Below, in pieces: positions 46,601 to 58,500 of a DNA stretch of 64,000 bases. The stretch's first letter is position 1. Each line of letters starts with the position of its first letter. A program made the translations under genes and the position numbers. Source of the DNA: Spisula solida (Eukaryota > Mollusca > Bivalvia > Venerida > Mactridae); contig OX365944.1 of the NCBI GenBank assembly GCA_947247005.1, positions 5,096,501 to 5,160,500 on the forward strand, given 5' to 3'. Under the pieces are notes generated by a model. It was not told the origin of the DNA and did no database searches. It saw nothing but the letters and a program-made list of their open reading frames with translations.

Positions 46601-48352
46601 GTCGTGACATGCATAATGTAGAAAGTGTTTTAGTAAACGTGTTCTGATGTTATGAAATGTCCTGTTTACTATGTCTGTCTAATAAAGGCCTCGTAGGTAG
46701 TTGAAATCACAAGCGGGACCTCATTTCCACATAGTTCTAGTTCAATGTTGTTATCTGAATTCTATTTTTTCAAAGCAGAATGAAATAGAGTTTAAGTTGT
46801 TTTCCTTGATATGTGAGAAAATTAACTAGTTTTCACTAATGGGTTCTGAAAGGAGTCCGTACATTTTTCACATTTACTTTTAAAAACCTTGTTAGCGCCT
46901 CAATGTGATGAAATCAAATTTGAGGTGGTCCACTGAAGTTGATGATATTTACCAATGTCAATGAATTCACAATCAATTATCAATATAAAGAATATTTTAT
47001 ACATGTATTAATTTAAGAATATATGTTTACTATTTTGAATAAAAAGGGCCTCATTCTATAATTAAATCAGTTTCGGGTTCTCATGTTACCTTTGTACCAC
47101 TACGAAAGGTTGTTTACTTTATTACAAGCATTACTAACTCATTATATAACATTTACGAGTGTTTAAAATTTGAGAGCATAAAAATGGGTCTATAATGATC
47201 AATTTGTGAAAAAAACATGTACCCCTTTGGGTCCTCATTATGAGAGTTGCCCAGTGATGACACGGTGGCATCACACGGATTCGTGATCTACAATGTATTA
47301 CCTACATGAAAATGCAAAACATTTTGTATAGAAGAAATGTACCGCTTATCGATTGAATTGCTGTTATTATACTGTCCCCCACCCAAAGTCATACATAATT
47401 AAACTCATACATTGTGTGTTTCGTAGAACGATGCGATTCAGAATTATTGACATTGCCTGCAAAACCAATCCCTCTAGGATGTTAGCATTTATTGTGGTTT
47501 ATTATACTTTTTTATTTCTAGGTATGGTCCGTATTTATAACAATAGTTATCATGACGTTACTACTAATGGAGGCATTGTCTACAATACCGGAATTCAGTG
47601 AAACGGTTACCCACCCGAAAACGAAAATGGTACTTTTCAAGTTCTCGCAAATGATGGGTCTCAATAACGCCACATATGAATACATGCTGACGTTGCAGCC
47701 ACACAACGTCCAGAAATACGTTTTCATTGTGTGCAACGTTATTCTAACAGTCGAATTTATCATCGCTTTTTTAGTTTGTCCCATGAAAAAATCGTTTGCT
47801 AAAAGTGTAGTGCGCTACCTAATTTTCGTCAGTTACATGAGCTTTTGGGCAGGATACGCTTTCCCAGGCGATATAGTTAACTCTGCAGGTTTAATGCGTC
47901 TTTATTTGTTCATTGGTCACCTAACGGTGTTCAAAGTGTTTCGATTGTTCCTCCTTGCCGAGCATGTACCCGCCTTCCACGTGATAAAGATGACATTCAC
48001 GTCTTCTAAACAAGAACTGATCATTCTGGTTTCAATACTTGGTTTATTAGTAGTGGTGTTCGGTGAATTCATGCTGTATTTCGAATTATTCCACAACGGC
48101 GAAATGAAAAACAGATTTGCGGCGATGTACTGGGCAATAATTACTATTACCACTGTTGGGTACGGTGACTACACGCCCAGTACGCCAGCGGGTCACCTGG
48201 TTGCATGTGTTTGTGCAGTTTGTGGTCTTTTAGTCCTATCTCTACCTATCGGTGTGATTGCGTCAACATTTTGCACTTTCTTCAACTTCAGAAAGTACGC
48301 ACATAAACAATTGAAACTATATGGAACTGGTGATATTAAAATTCAAAACTGA
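43122..48352 (+). CDS. Kv-type voltage-gated potassium channel subunit, divergent (gene A), two exons
   Basis: Exon 43122-43649 plus exon 47522-48352 give a 452-residue protein. A T1 (BTB_2) tetramerisation domain spans about 30-125, with the HX5CX20CC zinc motif (H94, C100, C121, C122) of Kv2-Kv4 types; Kv1 lacks it. A WRxRLW linker leads to S1 (about 178-197), S2 (241-262), S3 (272-290), S4 (303-320), S5 (341-364), a pore with TVGYGD (387-392) and S6 (400-428). N225-A-T is a glycosylation sequon in the S1-S2 loop. By eye alignment, S4 keeps only K314 and R317; the usual R1, R2, K5 and R6 positions are G308, T311, L320 and E323. The S3 Asp is I277 and the S6 PXP is PIG. The C-terminal tail is about 24 residues. 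The T1 looks nearest Kv3/Shaw. It may be voltage-insensitive or a modifier subunit. The ATG has A at -3 and G at +4. Confidence 0.9.
44499..44586. repeat. Palindrome, 35-bp arms
   Basis: AAGTCCGCGTATCTGTCCAT and TCCTGAGAAATAATG are mirrored by CATTATTTCTCAGGA and ATGGACAGATATGCGGACTT, with one mismatch. Loop about 17 bp. Confidence 0.9.
45030..47310. mobile_element. Diverged long inverted-repeat element in the gene A intron
   Basis: Left arm about 45030-45420 (AAAATGTTTTTGCATTTTC, GATGATGCCACCTTGT, CAATGAGGCCCCAAAGGG, TACATGTTTT) matches in reverse the right arm about 46860-47310 (AAAACATGTACCCCTTTGGG, TCCTCATTATGAG, CGGTGGCATCAC, GAAAATGCAAAACATTTTG). Further inward the match weakens. No ORF. 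Confidence 0.6.
46188..46246 (+). repeat. Possible tRNA-like SINE head
   Basis: TCGGTTGTTGGGAGTAGCG resembles a diverged box A and GGGTACGATTCC a box B at the right spacing. Weak; in the intron of Kv-like gene A. Confidence 0.4.
47522..48352 (+). CDS. Kv-like gene A, exon 2 (S1-S6 and pore)
   Basis: The acceptor TTTATTTCTAG is followed by GTATGGTCC (VWS), which begins S1. The open frame runs 276 codons to TGA at 48350-48352 and holds the whole membrane domain, including the TVGYGD filter. Confidence 0.9.
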   Translation, partial: VWSVFITIVIMTLLLMEALSTIPEFSETVTHPKTKMVLFKFSQMMGLNNATYEYMLTLQPHNVQKYVFIVCNVILTVEFIIAFLVCPMKKSFAKSVVRYLIFVSYMSFWAGYAFPGDIVNSAGLMRLYLFIGHLTVFKVFRLFLLAEHVPAFHVIKMTFTSSKQELIILVSILGLLVVVFGEFMLYFELFHNGEMKNRFAAMYWAIITITTVGYGDYTPSTPAGHLVACVCAVCGLLVLSLPIGVIASTFCTFFNFRKYAHKQLKLYGTGDIKIQN

Positions 48353-49370
48353 TCCAAACATTGTATGATGTATCACAATTTTAGTGGGATTAGTTCGGCA
48401 CAACAACTTGTTCACGATATTGTCTTCGTATTATATTACAACATAGGCATGGGTGATAACTTCGAGAAGTGCTCTATTTCATATTCTGTTGAATATGGGT
48501 TTGAAATCAGTTGAACCAAACAATGACTGGGAGATCTACCACATGTGCGGCTCCAGACTTTTCTCAACGGCGGGCTGGGTGGTATTGTCGACCAAATATT
48601 TATTCCCAGAAAGGGGTCCGATCAGCAAATAATCCAATGATGAAAGAAGTACCAAGATGAAATACATTAACGCAAAGTTAAAAAACAACTGAAAGTACAA
48701 ATGTAGTTTATTCTTTGCTCGACTTAATATTTTGTGTGCAAAAGGTCAGTTTTTGCCCGAAACCGACAAGGCAGAACAATACCAAGTGACAGGTATAGTA
48801 CTCATTCTCGGCTTGATATGAGCGTCTAGTGTCTCGTTATAATCGGGGAAAAGATAAAATACTTGTTTTTGCGTTGGCAGATTTGATCTTGATTTTTCAG
48901 GCAAACATTATGTGCTGGCCATGTATCAGTAAAATACTATATTATAATGAAAGGAAATAACTGCTTAGGAATTCGGACACATGAGTTTAGGAGCAATCAT
49001 TTCTTTATTTACAAAACGCTTTTATCTACAAAACTCAAGTGCCTTCTCATTTAACTTGTTATCCAACTATCAGTGTGGACATACCACGTGGTATTGACGT
49101 TTTTCTCAGCTTAGAATGCAAGTAGAAATATGTCAAACAAAGTTGAAAGTTTTAAAGGATTATAAAGAATTAAATTTGAGCGTAACTTTAATAAGTAAGT
49201 GCTTTGATAAAACAGTACCCAGCAGTGTACCGGGGGTTTCGATATGTTATTCATTTATTCAGGTTAACGCCGTTTCTCAACAATTATTCTGTTACATTTG
49301 GCGGTCGATTCACCTAACCAGTCTGTATCCTGTATCCTAACCAGTACTAAATCATCTTTCCACGAAGAAC
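48353..49370. other. Region 3' of Kv-like gene A
   Basis: No clear poly(A) signal was assigned. 48780-48850 and 49065-49150 resemble parts of the element at 40196-41860 and of 30680-30910 (GTGGACATACCACGTGGTAT). Confidence 0.45.
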
Positions 49371-52300
49371 TAGCTCACCCCGTGTACCCCGATAAGACGT
49401 GCTAGCCTGAATACTGCTGTGTTAGCCTACCGCAAAAAATTCAACATTCAAGAGGTTAGGTATTGTGTGCCTGTTTCATTTATTTCGTGTCTACACCAGT
49501 AAAACGAAGAACATGTACGTGTGCAGTGGTTCTTCCTCGACACGAAGATGTGGTTTATTTTCGATCACAAACGTCACATTATATTTTAAACTTAATAAAT
49601 GTGTCAAAAAGTCAGCAGTTTGGTCTTCAAAAAATAATTGAAAATACTTATAGACCGCGGAGAACGCTCATATTTCATGAACATGTAGTGAAATAATAGT
49701 AGCATATTTCATCATATTGATGTATGCACTGGCATCGGTATCTTGCTAAAAAATGACAGGTTTTCCGCGCTTGGTGGCATAAAATGGATAGTGCACGAGT
49801 TATACCGTAGATACTGCACATGTCCACTGTAAAACAATTATTATACTGCCTGTGTTGTCTGTTTTAATACTTGTTTCATGGATAAATGCAGGCCTGGAAT
49901 AGATAATTTAACATTTTCATGGGATGGAATCTAGATAGTTCTTACTCTAGATAATAATAAATTAATATTGTTCGGCATCATTGGTACCTGTAAAATCACA
50001 GGTGCCAGTATCGTACTGTAAGTCTGTCTACTTACGAGTAGAATCTACAAGCAATTACATAAATCGAGTAAAGAGCGCATTGAGCTACCTGTTATCACCA
50101 TGAACGTTGAAGACATGAGAAGCCAGATTGTTCATTCTATACAGAGCGTCTGCTTGGTCCGCTCATGCGAACCAAATATATCACTTTTCGTTAATTACTT
50201 TCCACGTCACTTTACTTGCGAGTAGGTCCATATGTGTATTTTGAAACCACTAGTCCCCTAGACATACTAACCCCTACTAACAATGCTCTCCCAAAATGAT
50301 GTAAAAGAGAAGCCCCGCTGTATGTTGTCTTGAAGTACTAACAAGCCCGCTCATGATTGAACGATGCCTATCGGCCTACCATCTACACATTTATTCGCAT
50401 GGCTATTGATAATATTATAAACAAGAGTGCCAAAATGTCACAAAATACGCCCGTCTTGGGGCATGGTGAGTCTCAGGTCATGGTGAATGAAAAAAGCAAA
50501 CAATCCAACATTTATTTTAATTAAAGGACCATAACACAAGAAGGCCTAGGCTGATTTGGCCTACACTTGAACGTTTCTTAGATATTATATCCATAAACAT
50601 TGTCACAAAGTTTAATGATACTCAGATGAAAACTCTTTGCACTAGAGAACAGACAGTATCAATTTCACATTTATTTTGGTAATTATAGGATCATAACCAA
50701 ATAAGTCCTACGCCAATTTGGCCTATAATCTAACTTGGCCTAGATATTATGCCCATAAGCATTGTCACAAAGTTTGAAGACGATCGCATGAAAACTGTTT
50801 GCGTTAGAGCACAGACAAGGCCACTTTCATACTTATTTGGTAATTAAAGGACCATAACCAAATAAGGCCCAGGCCGATTTGGCCTATAATCGAAATTGGC
50901 CTAGATATTGTGCCCAAAAGCATTGTCACAAAGTTTGAAGACGATCAGATGAAAACTGTTAGCGCAAGAGTACAGACAAGGCCAATTTCATACTTATTTG
51001 GTAATTAAAGGACCATAACCCAATCAGGCCTAGGCCAACTTGGCCTATAATCTAACTTGGCCTAGATATTATTGATGATCAGATGAAAACTGTTTGCACT
51101 AAAGAACAGACAAGGTCAATTTCACATTTATTTTGGTAATCATAGGACCATAACCAAATAAGGCCAAGGCCAATTTGGCCTATAATCTAACTTGGCCTAG
51201 ATATTATGCCCATAAGCATTGTCAGCAAGTTTGAAGATAATTGAATGAAAACTGTTAGCCTTAGAGTACAGACAAGGCCAATTTCATACTTATTTGGTAA
51301 TTAAAGGACCATTACCCAATAAGGCCTAGGCCGATTTGGCCTATAATCAAACTTTGCCTAGATATTATGGCCATAAGCATTGTCAGCAAGTTTGAAGATA
51401 ATCGGATGAAAACTGTTAGCGTTAGAGTACAGACAAGGCCAATTTCATACTTATTTGGTAATTAAAGGCCCATAACCCAATGCCGATTTGCTTTAAATAA
51501 ATGGTAAATTGATAAAAAATAACTCTCGTTACATAAACGGAAAACGCACAAATAGCGCTTCTGTGAAATAAAAAGCAAAGAACGAACGCATTAGATGTAT
51601 ACGTCCATGCGAAGATACCTTGGTATATGTGTGGTGTAACTAAGAACATAGTACACGGGATTTAGACAGTATATTATATGGGGATTTATATTAAATTCAG
51701 CAGATCAATGCAATTAAAACTAAATACATGTTTAATATAGATAGACAAGAATTGTTGTATGAAAATTATGTCGTGAAAATGTTGTTTTCATCCTAAAACA
51801 TTAAAACTGTGAGCAACAAGGGCAGTATTCATCTACGACTCGGGCAGTATCTAGACAATTTCACCATATAACTCGTGCACTATCCATTTTATGCCACCAA
51901 GCGCGGAAAACCTGTCATTTTCAAGAACGATAATGATACCAGTGCATAATTCAATGCGAATAAATATGCTACTATTATTTCACTACATATTCATGAAATT
52001 TGAGCTTTCTCCGCGTTCTATAAGTATTTTTAATTATTTTTTAAAGACCAAACTGCTGACTTTTTGACACATTTATTAAGTTTAAAATATAATGTGACGT
52101 TTGAGATCGAAAAAAAACACATCTTCGTGTCGAGGAAGAACCACTGCACATGTACACGTTATTCGTTTTACTGGTGTAGACACGAAATAAATTAAACAGG
52201 CACAAAATACCTAACCTCTTGAATGTTGAAATTTTTGCGGTAGGCTAACACAGCAGTATTCAGGCTATCACGTCTTATCGGGGTACACGGGGTGTAGCTA
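49371..52300. mobile_element. Long terminal-inverted-repeat element around a minisatellite
   Basis: Arms 49371-49818 and 51841-52300 (about 450 bp) are inverted copies. Tips read TAGCTCACCCCGTGTACCCC and, on the other strand, TAGCTACACCCCGTGTACCCC. The 2-kb interior holds the 160-bp array at 50515-51490. No transposase was seen. Confidence 0.8.
50515..51490 (+). repeat. Minisatellite, about six units of roughly 160 bp
   Basis: Units share GGACCATAACCMAATAAGGC, GATTTGGCCTATAATC, AGATATTATGCCCATAAGCA and ACAGACAAGGCCAATTTCAT. Unit starts lie near 50525, 50693, 50849, 51010, 51147, 51307 and 51468. Several units carry deletions. Confidence 0.88.
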
Positions 52301-52327
52301 CTCATTGAGGAAAATCAACAGTGATTT

Positions 52328-52410
52328 TTCGCTGCGACCGCAATGGAAACCGGATCACCTTGTTACAAATTTAGTCCGCTAACCACTAGACCAAGGCTAC
52401 AGGATGTTTC
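52328..52410 (-). repeat. tRNA-like SINE head
   Basis: The reverse strand reads TGTAGCCTTGGTCTAGTGGT (box A-like), then GATCCGGTTTCCATTGCGG in the box B position. It abuts the right end of the inverted-repeat element at 49371-52300. Confidence 0.5.
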
Positions 52411-53234
52411 GATCGGTATCTCCCCTTGACCGGCTTTAACGGATGGACTGAAATCAAGCATTTAGTTGATGATGGCCATAAGTCTATTAATGTTATGTTA
52501 TGCTATTAATCGTATTTACGGGCTTTAATTACTTGCTAATAAAACTTTTGACTCAAAGCATCTTCTGATCGTCTTGAGTAATGATTTAATCGCTTTGGCT
52601 TCAAGCCATCAACTGACAGCAGCATCCATTTCGTTTCAATGAAATAAAACCTAACACAAAACCCGAAGCGATAATTATAGTATTAGATGCTGATCTTCAA
52701 CACAGGGGGGGAGGGGCTTATGTTTTATTACTACTGCAAATAAGTATAATACTTAAACTAATCAAATTGTAAATGAAACGATTAACAACCACATGTTTTA
52801 AGATAAACATAGTATATGTGTTCTTTCTCCTTTGGAAGCAACCGTTTATTCTAACTACATAATATTGCTACTTCCGTTATATCGGTATTAAGACGTAAGA
52901 ATGCCCCAGAAGAAATACAAATTGCAAACATAGGCTTATTATTTCAACACTAGCCAGGGACAACCAATATCGATCTTATTCACTCAAACTTTTGACCTTT
53001 TGATTGTTTTACAATCACCTCAGTTCATGCTGTTTCCTCACCTACTAGTATATACATGTGTGTGAGCAATTTCTGTTAGTGAATGGAATATTCCAGAAGC
53101 TATTTCGGCTGCAAATATGTGTGTCTAAGTCACGTGCTTGAACCATGTGATGAGTTATAAATATCACGAACACTGCAACGATTGATTAGAGCAATAATAA
53201 TGTGACATTGAGGTAAAATAAATACGTTTATCAT
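52411..53234. other. No recognisable feature
   Basis: AT-rich intergenic DNA between two repeat elements. Nothing coding was seen. Confidence 0.4.
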
Positions 53235-54030
53235 TTATCCGTCGTCCGTCCGTCCGTCAACAATTTGCTTGTGTCACAATTTTGACTTAATCTTTATGAA
53301 ACTTGGTCACAATGATCATCTCAACAAAATCTAGGTCAAGTTCGATATTGGGTCATCCGGGGTCAAAAACTAGGTCACAAGGTCAAATCATAGAAAAACT
53401 TGTGTAGTCACTTGAGGTCACAATTTTGACCTAATCTTTATGAAACTTGGTCACAATGATCATCTCAACAAAATCTAGGTCAAGTTTGATATTGGGTCAT
53501 CCGGGGTTAAAAACTAGGTCACAAGGTCAAATCATAGAAAAACCTTGTGTAGTCACTAGAGGTCTCAATTTTGACCTAATCTTTATGAAACTTGGTCACA
53601 ATGATTATCTCAACAAAATCTAGGTCAAGTTCGATATTAGGTTATCGAGGGTTAAAGACTAGGTCACAAGGTCAAATCATAGAAAAACATTGTGTAGACA
53701 CTAGAGGTCACAATTTTGCCTTAATCTTTATGAAACTTGGTCACAATGACCATCTCAACAAAATCTAGGGAAAGTTCAATATTGGGTCATCCGGGGTCAA
53801 AAACTAGGTCACAAGGTCAAATCATAGAAAAACCTTGTATAGTCACTAGAGGTCACAATTTTAGCCTAATCCTTATGAAACTTGGTCAGAGTGATCATCT
53901 CAACAAAATCTAGGTCAAGTGCGATATTGCGTCATATGGGGCCGAGAACTAGGTCACTAGGTCAAATAACAGGTATTGCATGTACTGCTATAACAGGTGA
54001 GCGACCTAGGGCCCTTTGGGCCCTCTTGTA
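53235..54030 (+). mobile_element. Minisatellite-cored non-autonomous element (Helentron/pearl-like)
   Basis: It begins CGTCGTCCGTCCGTCCGTC, contains five units of about 146 bp (53268-53990), and ends GGTGAGCGACC, then GGGCCCTTTGGGCCCTCTTGT, a short 3' hairpin. Short flanks, a minisatellite core and a terminal hairpin are typical of non-autonomous Helitron-like elements of bivalves. That class is inference. Confidence 0.65.
53268..53990 (+). repeat. 146-bp tandem repeat, five units
   Basis: Units start at about 53270, 53417, 53565, 53711 and 53857. They share ATCTTTATGAAACTTGGTCA, ATCATCTCAACAAAATCTAG and CTAGGTCACAAGGTCAAAT. The last unit is the most diverged. Confidence 0.92.
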
Positions 54031-55103
54031 TTATTTATGTCGTGTATGCGATCAATAGAATACTAATAATAAATTCGTGTTGATTTGCTATTCAATTTAT
54101 GAAACTCGTTGAAACAAACGATTGTATATATATATACATATAAAATTATTCAACTCGCCAAATCGTTCTATGAAATCCCCAATAATAACCAACACTCATT
54201 CAATATCCTCTTTTTAAATAGGTTTAATGTTTAATTAATAAGTCTGATGGGAAATCACATTGATAATAACTGCATTTATTATAGTGTGCCACTGAGTCGT
54301 TTAGGTACAGAATTAATTATCTGACCTTAGATTCAATTAGATAAACTAAGTGTCAATGGCAGCTGCTAATTAAAGAGCTTTTATGTCAGCATTGTTTACA
54401 TACAAGGTGAATCTGAGTTCAGGGATGTTAAAGCCCTAACGTTATTGCCACAGTATAGCCAATATTTTTAAGACGCGTCATTGGCTTCCCGCGAAATAAC
54501 AGAACACGTGAATGCCAGTCAGAAACAAGCTGGGTACTACGTTACTGGAGTAATTACAAAATTAATTTAGTATTTGTACGGCAACGTTGGTGCTACAGTT
54601 TATTGTCGACTTCATTTGATACCTCGACTAATGACTGATGCAATGATAATGACAACATATGACATACGCCAGATGATGGACATTCCATTAACGCTACTAA
54701 AGATGAACGCCAAAGATGTTAACACCATCGTATTGGAAAAACCCACGTGTTGTGCACAGTCAAAGAAAACCTTGGATTAAGATCTTTACATACAAGTGCT
54801 GTTTTCATTGGGGGATAAGAGCGAGCAATCGATACAACATAATTATTGTGTAACGTACTGCTGATAGTGAAATTTGAATGACATGGACATTAACCGGCAT
54901 CTGATAGTGTATGTCGAACTGACTCCTCAGGGATGTCAATAAACTTGCGCGATCGTGTTTTAAATATAAATGGATGTAGCTGTCTTCGCTGACATACAGA
55001 TCTAGTGCTTGTTGTTCGAAAATATTAACTGTAGCGGATACATATTGCTTAAACTTGGTTAGGAGAATTAACAGTGTTGTTTGTGTTTTTGTTTTCGGAA
55101 ATA
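54031..55103. other. 5' flank of Kv-like gene B
   Basis: Presumed promoter region. TTTAAATATAAATGG near 54958-54972 could act as a TATA-like box, but its distance from a transcription start is unknown. A 68-codon frame at 54574 has no recognisable motif. Confidence 0.35.
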
Positions 55104-55580
55104 ATGGATCATAAAACATGTCTAAAGCGAAATACTATTCGACTTAATATTGGCGGAACAATTTTTCAGACTTTAAACAAAACTCTAGAAATGTTTCCGG
55201 ACTCAAAGCTAGCAAATCTGTCTAGTAAATATTCAACGCATTATGATGCTGAAAATAACGAATACTTCTTTGACAGAAACCCAGTCTTGTTTGCATTTGT
55301 TCTGGACTCTTATCGAAAGAAAGAGATCCATCTTCCAGGTGATATATGCGGACCGACGTTTAGAAACGAGCTGGAATATTGGGAGCTGTCACAAAGCCAC
55401 ATTGCACCGTGTTGTTGGGAAGCCATATACAAAAATGATGACGATATTAAAACAGTGAACAAACTATTAGAGGGACACACACAAAAGGCGAATGTCATGG
55501 TCATGATGAGAAACAAGCCACTCTGGAGGCAGAGACTTTGGTTGATCCTCGAAGATCCACATTCGTCTAATTTAGCGACG
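55104..55580 (+). CDS. Kv-like gene B, exon 1 (T1 domain)
   Basis: 159 codons ending ...HSSNLAT, then donor GTAAGT; phase 0, the same position as in gene A. It lacks the Gln-rich leader of about 20 residues seen in gene A. Confidence 0.9.
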
Positions 55581-58500
55581 GTAAGTCTTTGATTGCTAAA
55601 ACTAATTCATTCTACTTTTCGACAGCTAGGACTTTGACGGATCTTAACTTGGTTACCTTGTATGTGTTTTATGTTTTCTGTGCTCGGTTGGTTCAGTTTG
55701 ACATTGTGTCTTGTGTGTTTTTGATGTTTTCTTGTATGTTTTAATGTTTTATGTACTCGGCTGGTTAAGTTAGGTGCTGCCTTCCGCACTGTGTGGTAGC
55801 CTGTATGCCCATAAATGCGCTGTGGGTTTAAGATGGCGGACGACAAACGCGAGCAAAGTAAGTGTCTTTTGTTTTCGACCCAATCTTTTTAAATATGACA
55901 ACCTACATTTTGAATGAATAATCAATAGACAGAGCTTGAATTGGCGATTCAAACGGGACTATCCGTTTGTGCTGAAATGCCAACGTATTTCTGTAAAGTT
56001 TAACTGAACACGATATTTTGTGAAAGTTGGAAAACGAATCGAGAGACAAGAAGAAAATTGACGTTATTTTCCCCAGAAAGAATACCAGTAACTAAATAAT
56101 CACCCAAATAGGTAGAAATCGTCATACCCGTCACACGTACCCATTGTTTTCTGATAAAAAAATCACTAAAAAAGATGTTTGAAAGATTTGAAATTTTGGC
56201 TACTGTACTGTGCTGTGCAAAACGTGAACAATAACAAACATACCACTGTATAGCGCTGTGAATGCAATTTCTGTATAGCGCTGTGCTGCAGAACTAGCCA
56301 AACATCTGTACAGCGCTGTGCAATTTTAAACTACAATGTAATTGAGCTGGTGGCTAAAGGTATTTCTGGTCCTTCGGTGTAGCATTCAGATGCCAATTTT
56401 TATGGCATAATTATATTGTTATTAAAACGTAAGAGTGATATCATGTTTTCTTTTTATTCTGCAGATTTTTCAAAGGCATACGTTGTAGTAAATGACGACA
56501 TAGCAGACTGGTGCAGAAACGTTAATACTTATATAAGTATTTCATTGTTTTGCTATTCTATAATGTCCCCGATATATATAGTGTTTGAACTGTCCATCCG
56601 GATGTCCGTCTCAGCAAAGTTATTGGACCGTCGGTCATTGGACCGTCGGTCATTGGACCGTCGGCCATCCGCACATACCGTCGGCCATCCACTCATATCG
56701 GTCATTGGACCCTCGGCCGTCCACACATATCGGCCATCGGACCGTCGGTCATCCACACTTCTCAGCCAACCAAAATTTACCTTGAAAACGGCATCCGATA
56801 AATTCAACAACGTTTTTCTGTTCAATACCGACAACTTCTGAAGTATGATAAATCCTGTGCTATCATACATTTATGTACGAGGGTAAATCGTGTACTTTGC
56901 TTATTTCACAAAATGTATTCAGACGTTTAGTTTCAAATTCACTGATAAGGCCAGAGTTTTTTAATTTTTTGTTACACGGACATTTTTCATTTTTGAGAAA
57001 AAAGTCTACAGGAGGAGGGAAAAAAATAAAAACTCCCAAAATGTAGTTGATGGTGGATTGTAGACAATGATTGTCCAATATTGAAAGCAACAATGTTAGT
57101 TCTAACAGCAAAATTATCTTATAACAAATACAGTGCACATGTATATGTATCATTGATAAAGAATTTTAAAACAAATCTACAGAAATGTAATTGCATGTAC
57201 ATTTGTTTAAAAACAAATTCCAGTTAGATATTTTTTTAAATGATACCTATGGCACAGTGGTAAATGAGAGCACTATACCTACTTATCATTAGTAAAATAG
57301 TGAAATCCAAAATAAAACAAGGTGTATAGTAACATTACCATCAAAATATTTGATATAAAAAAATTCTACGAGTTTTTAGATTTCCAATTTTCTTTTTGAA
57401 AATGCCAAAAATAGGGCAGGAGGGTCCGAGTAACGAAAAATCAATGAACATCTGAAACAGCTTAAGGATGCTGGATCGGTGTAGTGCGCATGTGTCATTT
57501 TTCATAGTACGTTATGAGCCTTACAAATGTAAGAATGTGCCAAAATAATCTAAAATAATTCAAATTGAACAGTTTTGATACGTATTATGCAAAAAATAGA
57601 GAATACCAATCGAAAAGACGGTTGACATTCCGAACAAATATTGCATAACAAAATAGGTGGTGGGGTAAAAAATATTATGTCAAATGATTCGTTTCGTAAT
57701 GTTTGTTTATTGTGCGTATATGTGTTTTCGGGATATATACGAGGGGTGATCCAGAATTACGTGGACTTTGTGTAGATGACAGATATTTGGTATGTACATT
57801 TCGTCCCGATCTTATTCGTACCCACGTTTAACGGACCTACCGTCATGTTTACTTACAGTTATAACTCTTAAATTCTTGTACATATGTTATTGTGTGATTA
57901 TAACATGCCATAGAGTGCTCATAATCGGATATAAAATTTATTCTATTCTAAAAATGTATTCTTTTACTTTTTTGACAACGTGTATGAATACATGAATAAA
58001 GTGACTCGCCCTTGTATATCCCTCATTTGCATGTTTATTACACGTGTGTATTATGACTTTTATGTAATGGGTTTATTAAACTCCCAGAGCCTATTTTATG
58101 TGATAAAACGATGTACACCCAAACTATATTGAACAATATTTTATTATTTAAATCGCAGACATCAAATAAAAATGTCATATTTGAAAACCACCACCAATTT
58201 ACCAATGTCAATGTAATTATAAAGATAATGCATACACACTTCAAATAGGGCTGATTACTCGGAGAACGAGTTCCGTGACCTAGTGTTTTTACATCATATT
58301 TTGTGTGAGAATAGATTTCTCTACTTCCTGGCAAACATTGAACGACAGGGAGGAATCCAAACCGCTCCAACATCCGTAATTACTACAGAAAAGTAATATG
58401 AATAAAGAAAATGGCTATCAGTGTACTGAAAGGTCTGTATGGTAACAGCTGAACGTTGCTATAAATATTTGACTTTTAAATAAGTCAAATGTTATTTAAA

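Larger units (their letters stand above)
43650..47521 (+). other. Intron of Kv-like gene A
   Basis: A 3.87-kb GT-AG intron. It contains a short palindrome (44499-44586), a diverged long inverted repeat (about 45030-45420 against 46860-47310) and a weak tRNA-like head (46188). No coding signal was seen apart from the flanking exons. Confidence 0.75.

Noticed and set aside
50515..53990. CRISPR-like array
   Set aside because: Units of 146-160 bp are contiguous with no unique spacers, in eukaryotic DNA.
54574..54780. 68-codon frame upstream of Kv-like gene B
   Set aside because: No motif, no splice context, and length expected by chance.
55074..55103. N-terminal extension of Kv-like gene B
   Set aside because: It starts at GTG, not ATG. 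The ATG at 55104 has a good initiation context and matches where other Kv T1 domains begin.
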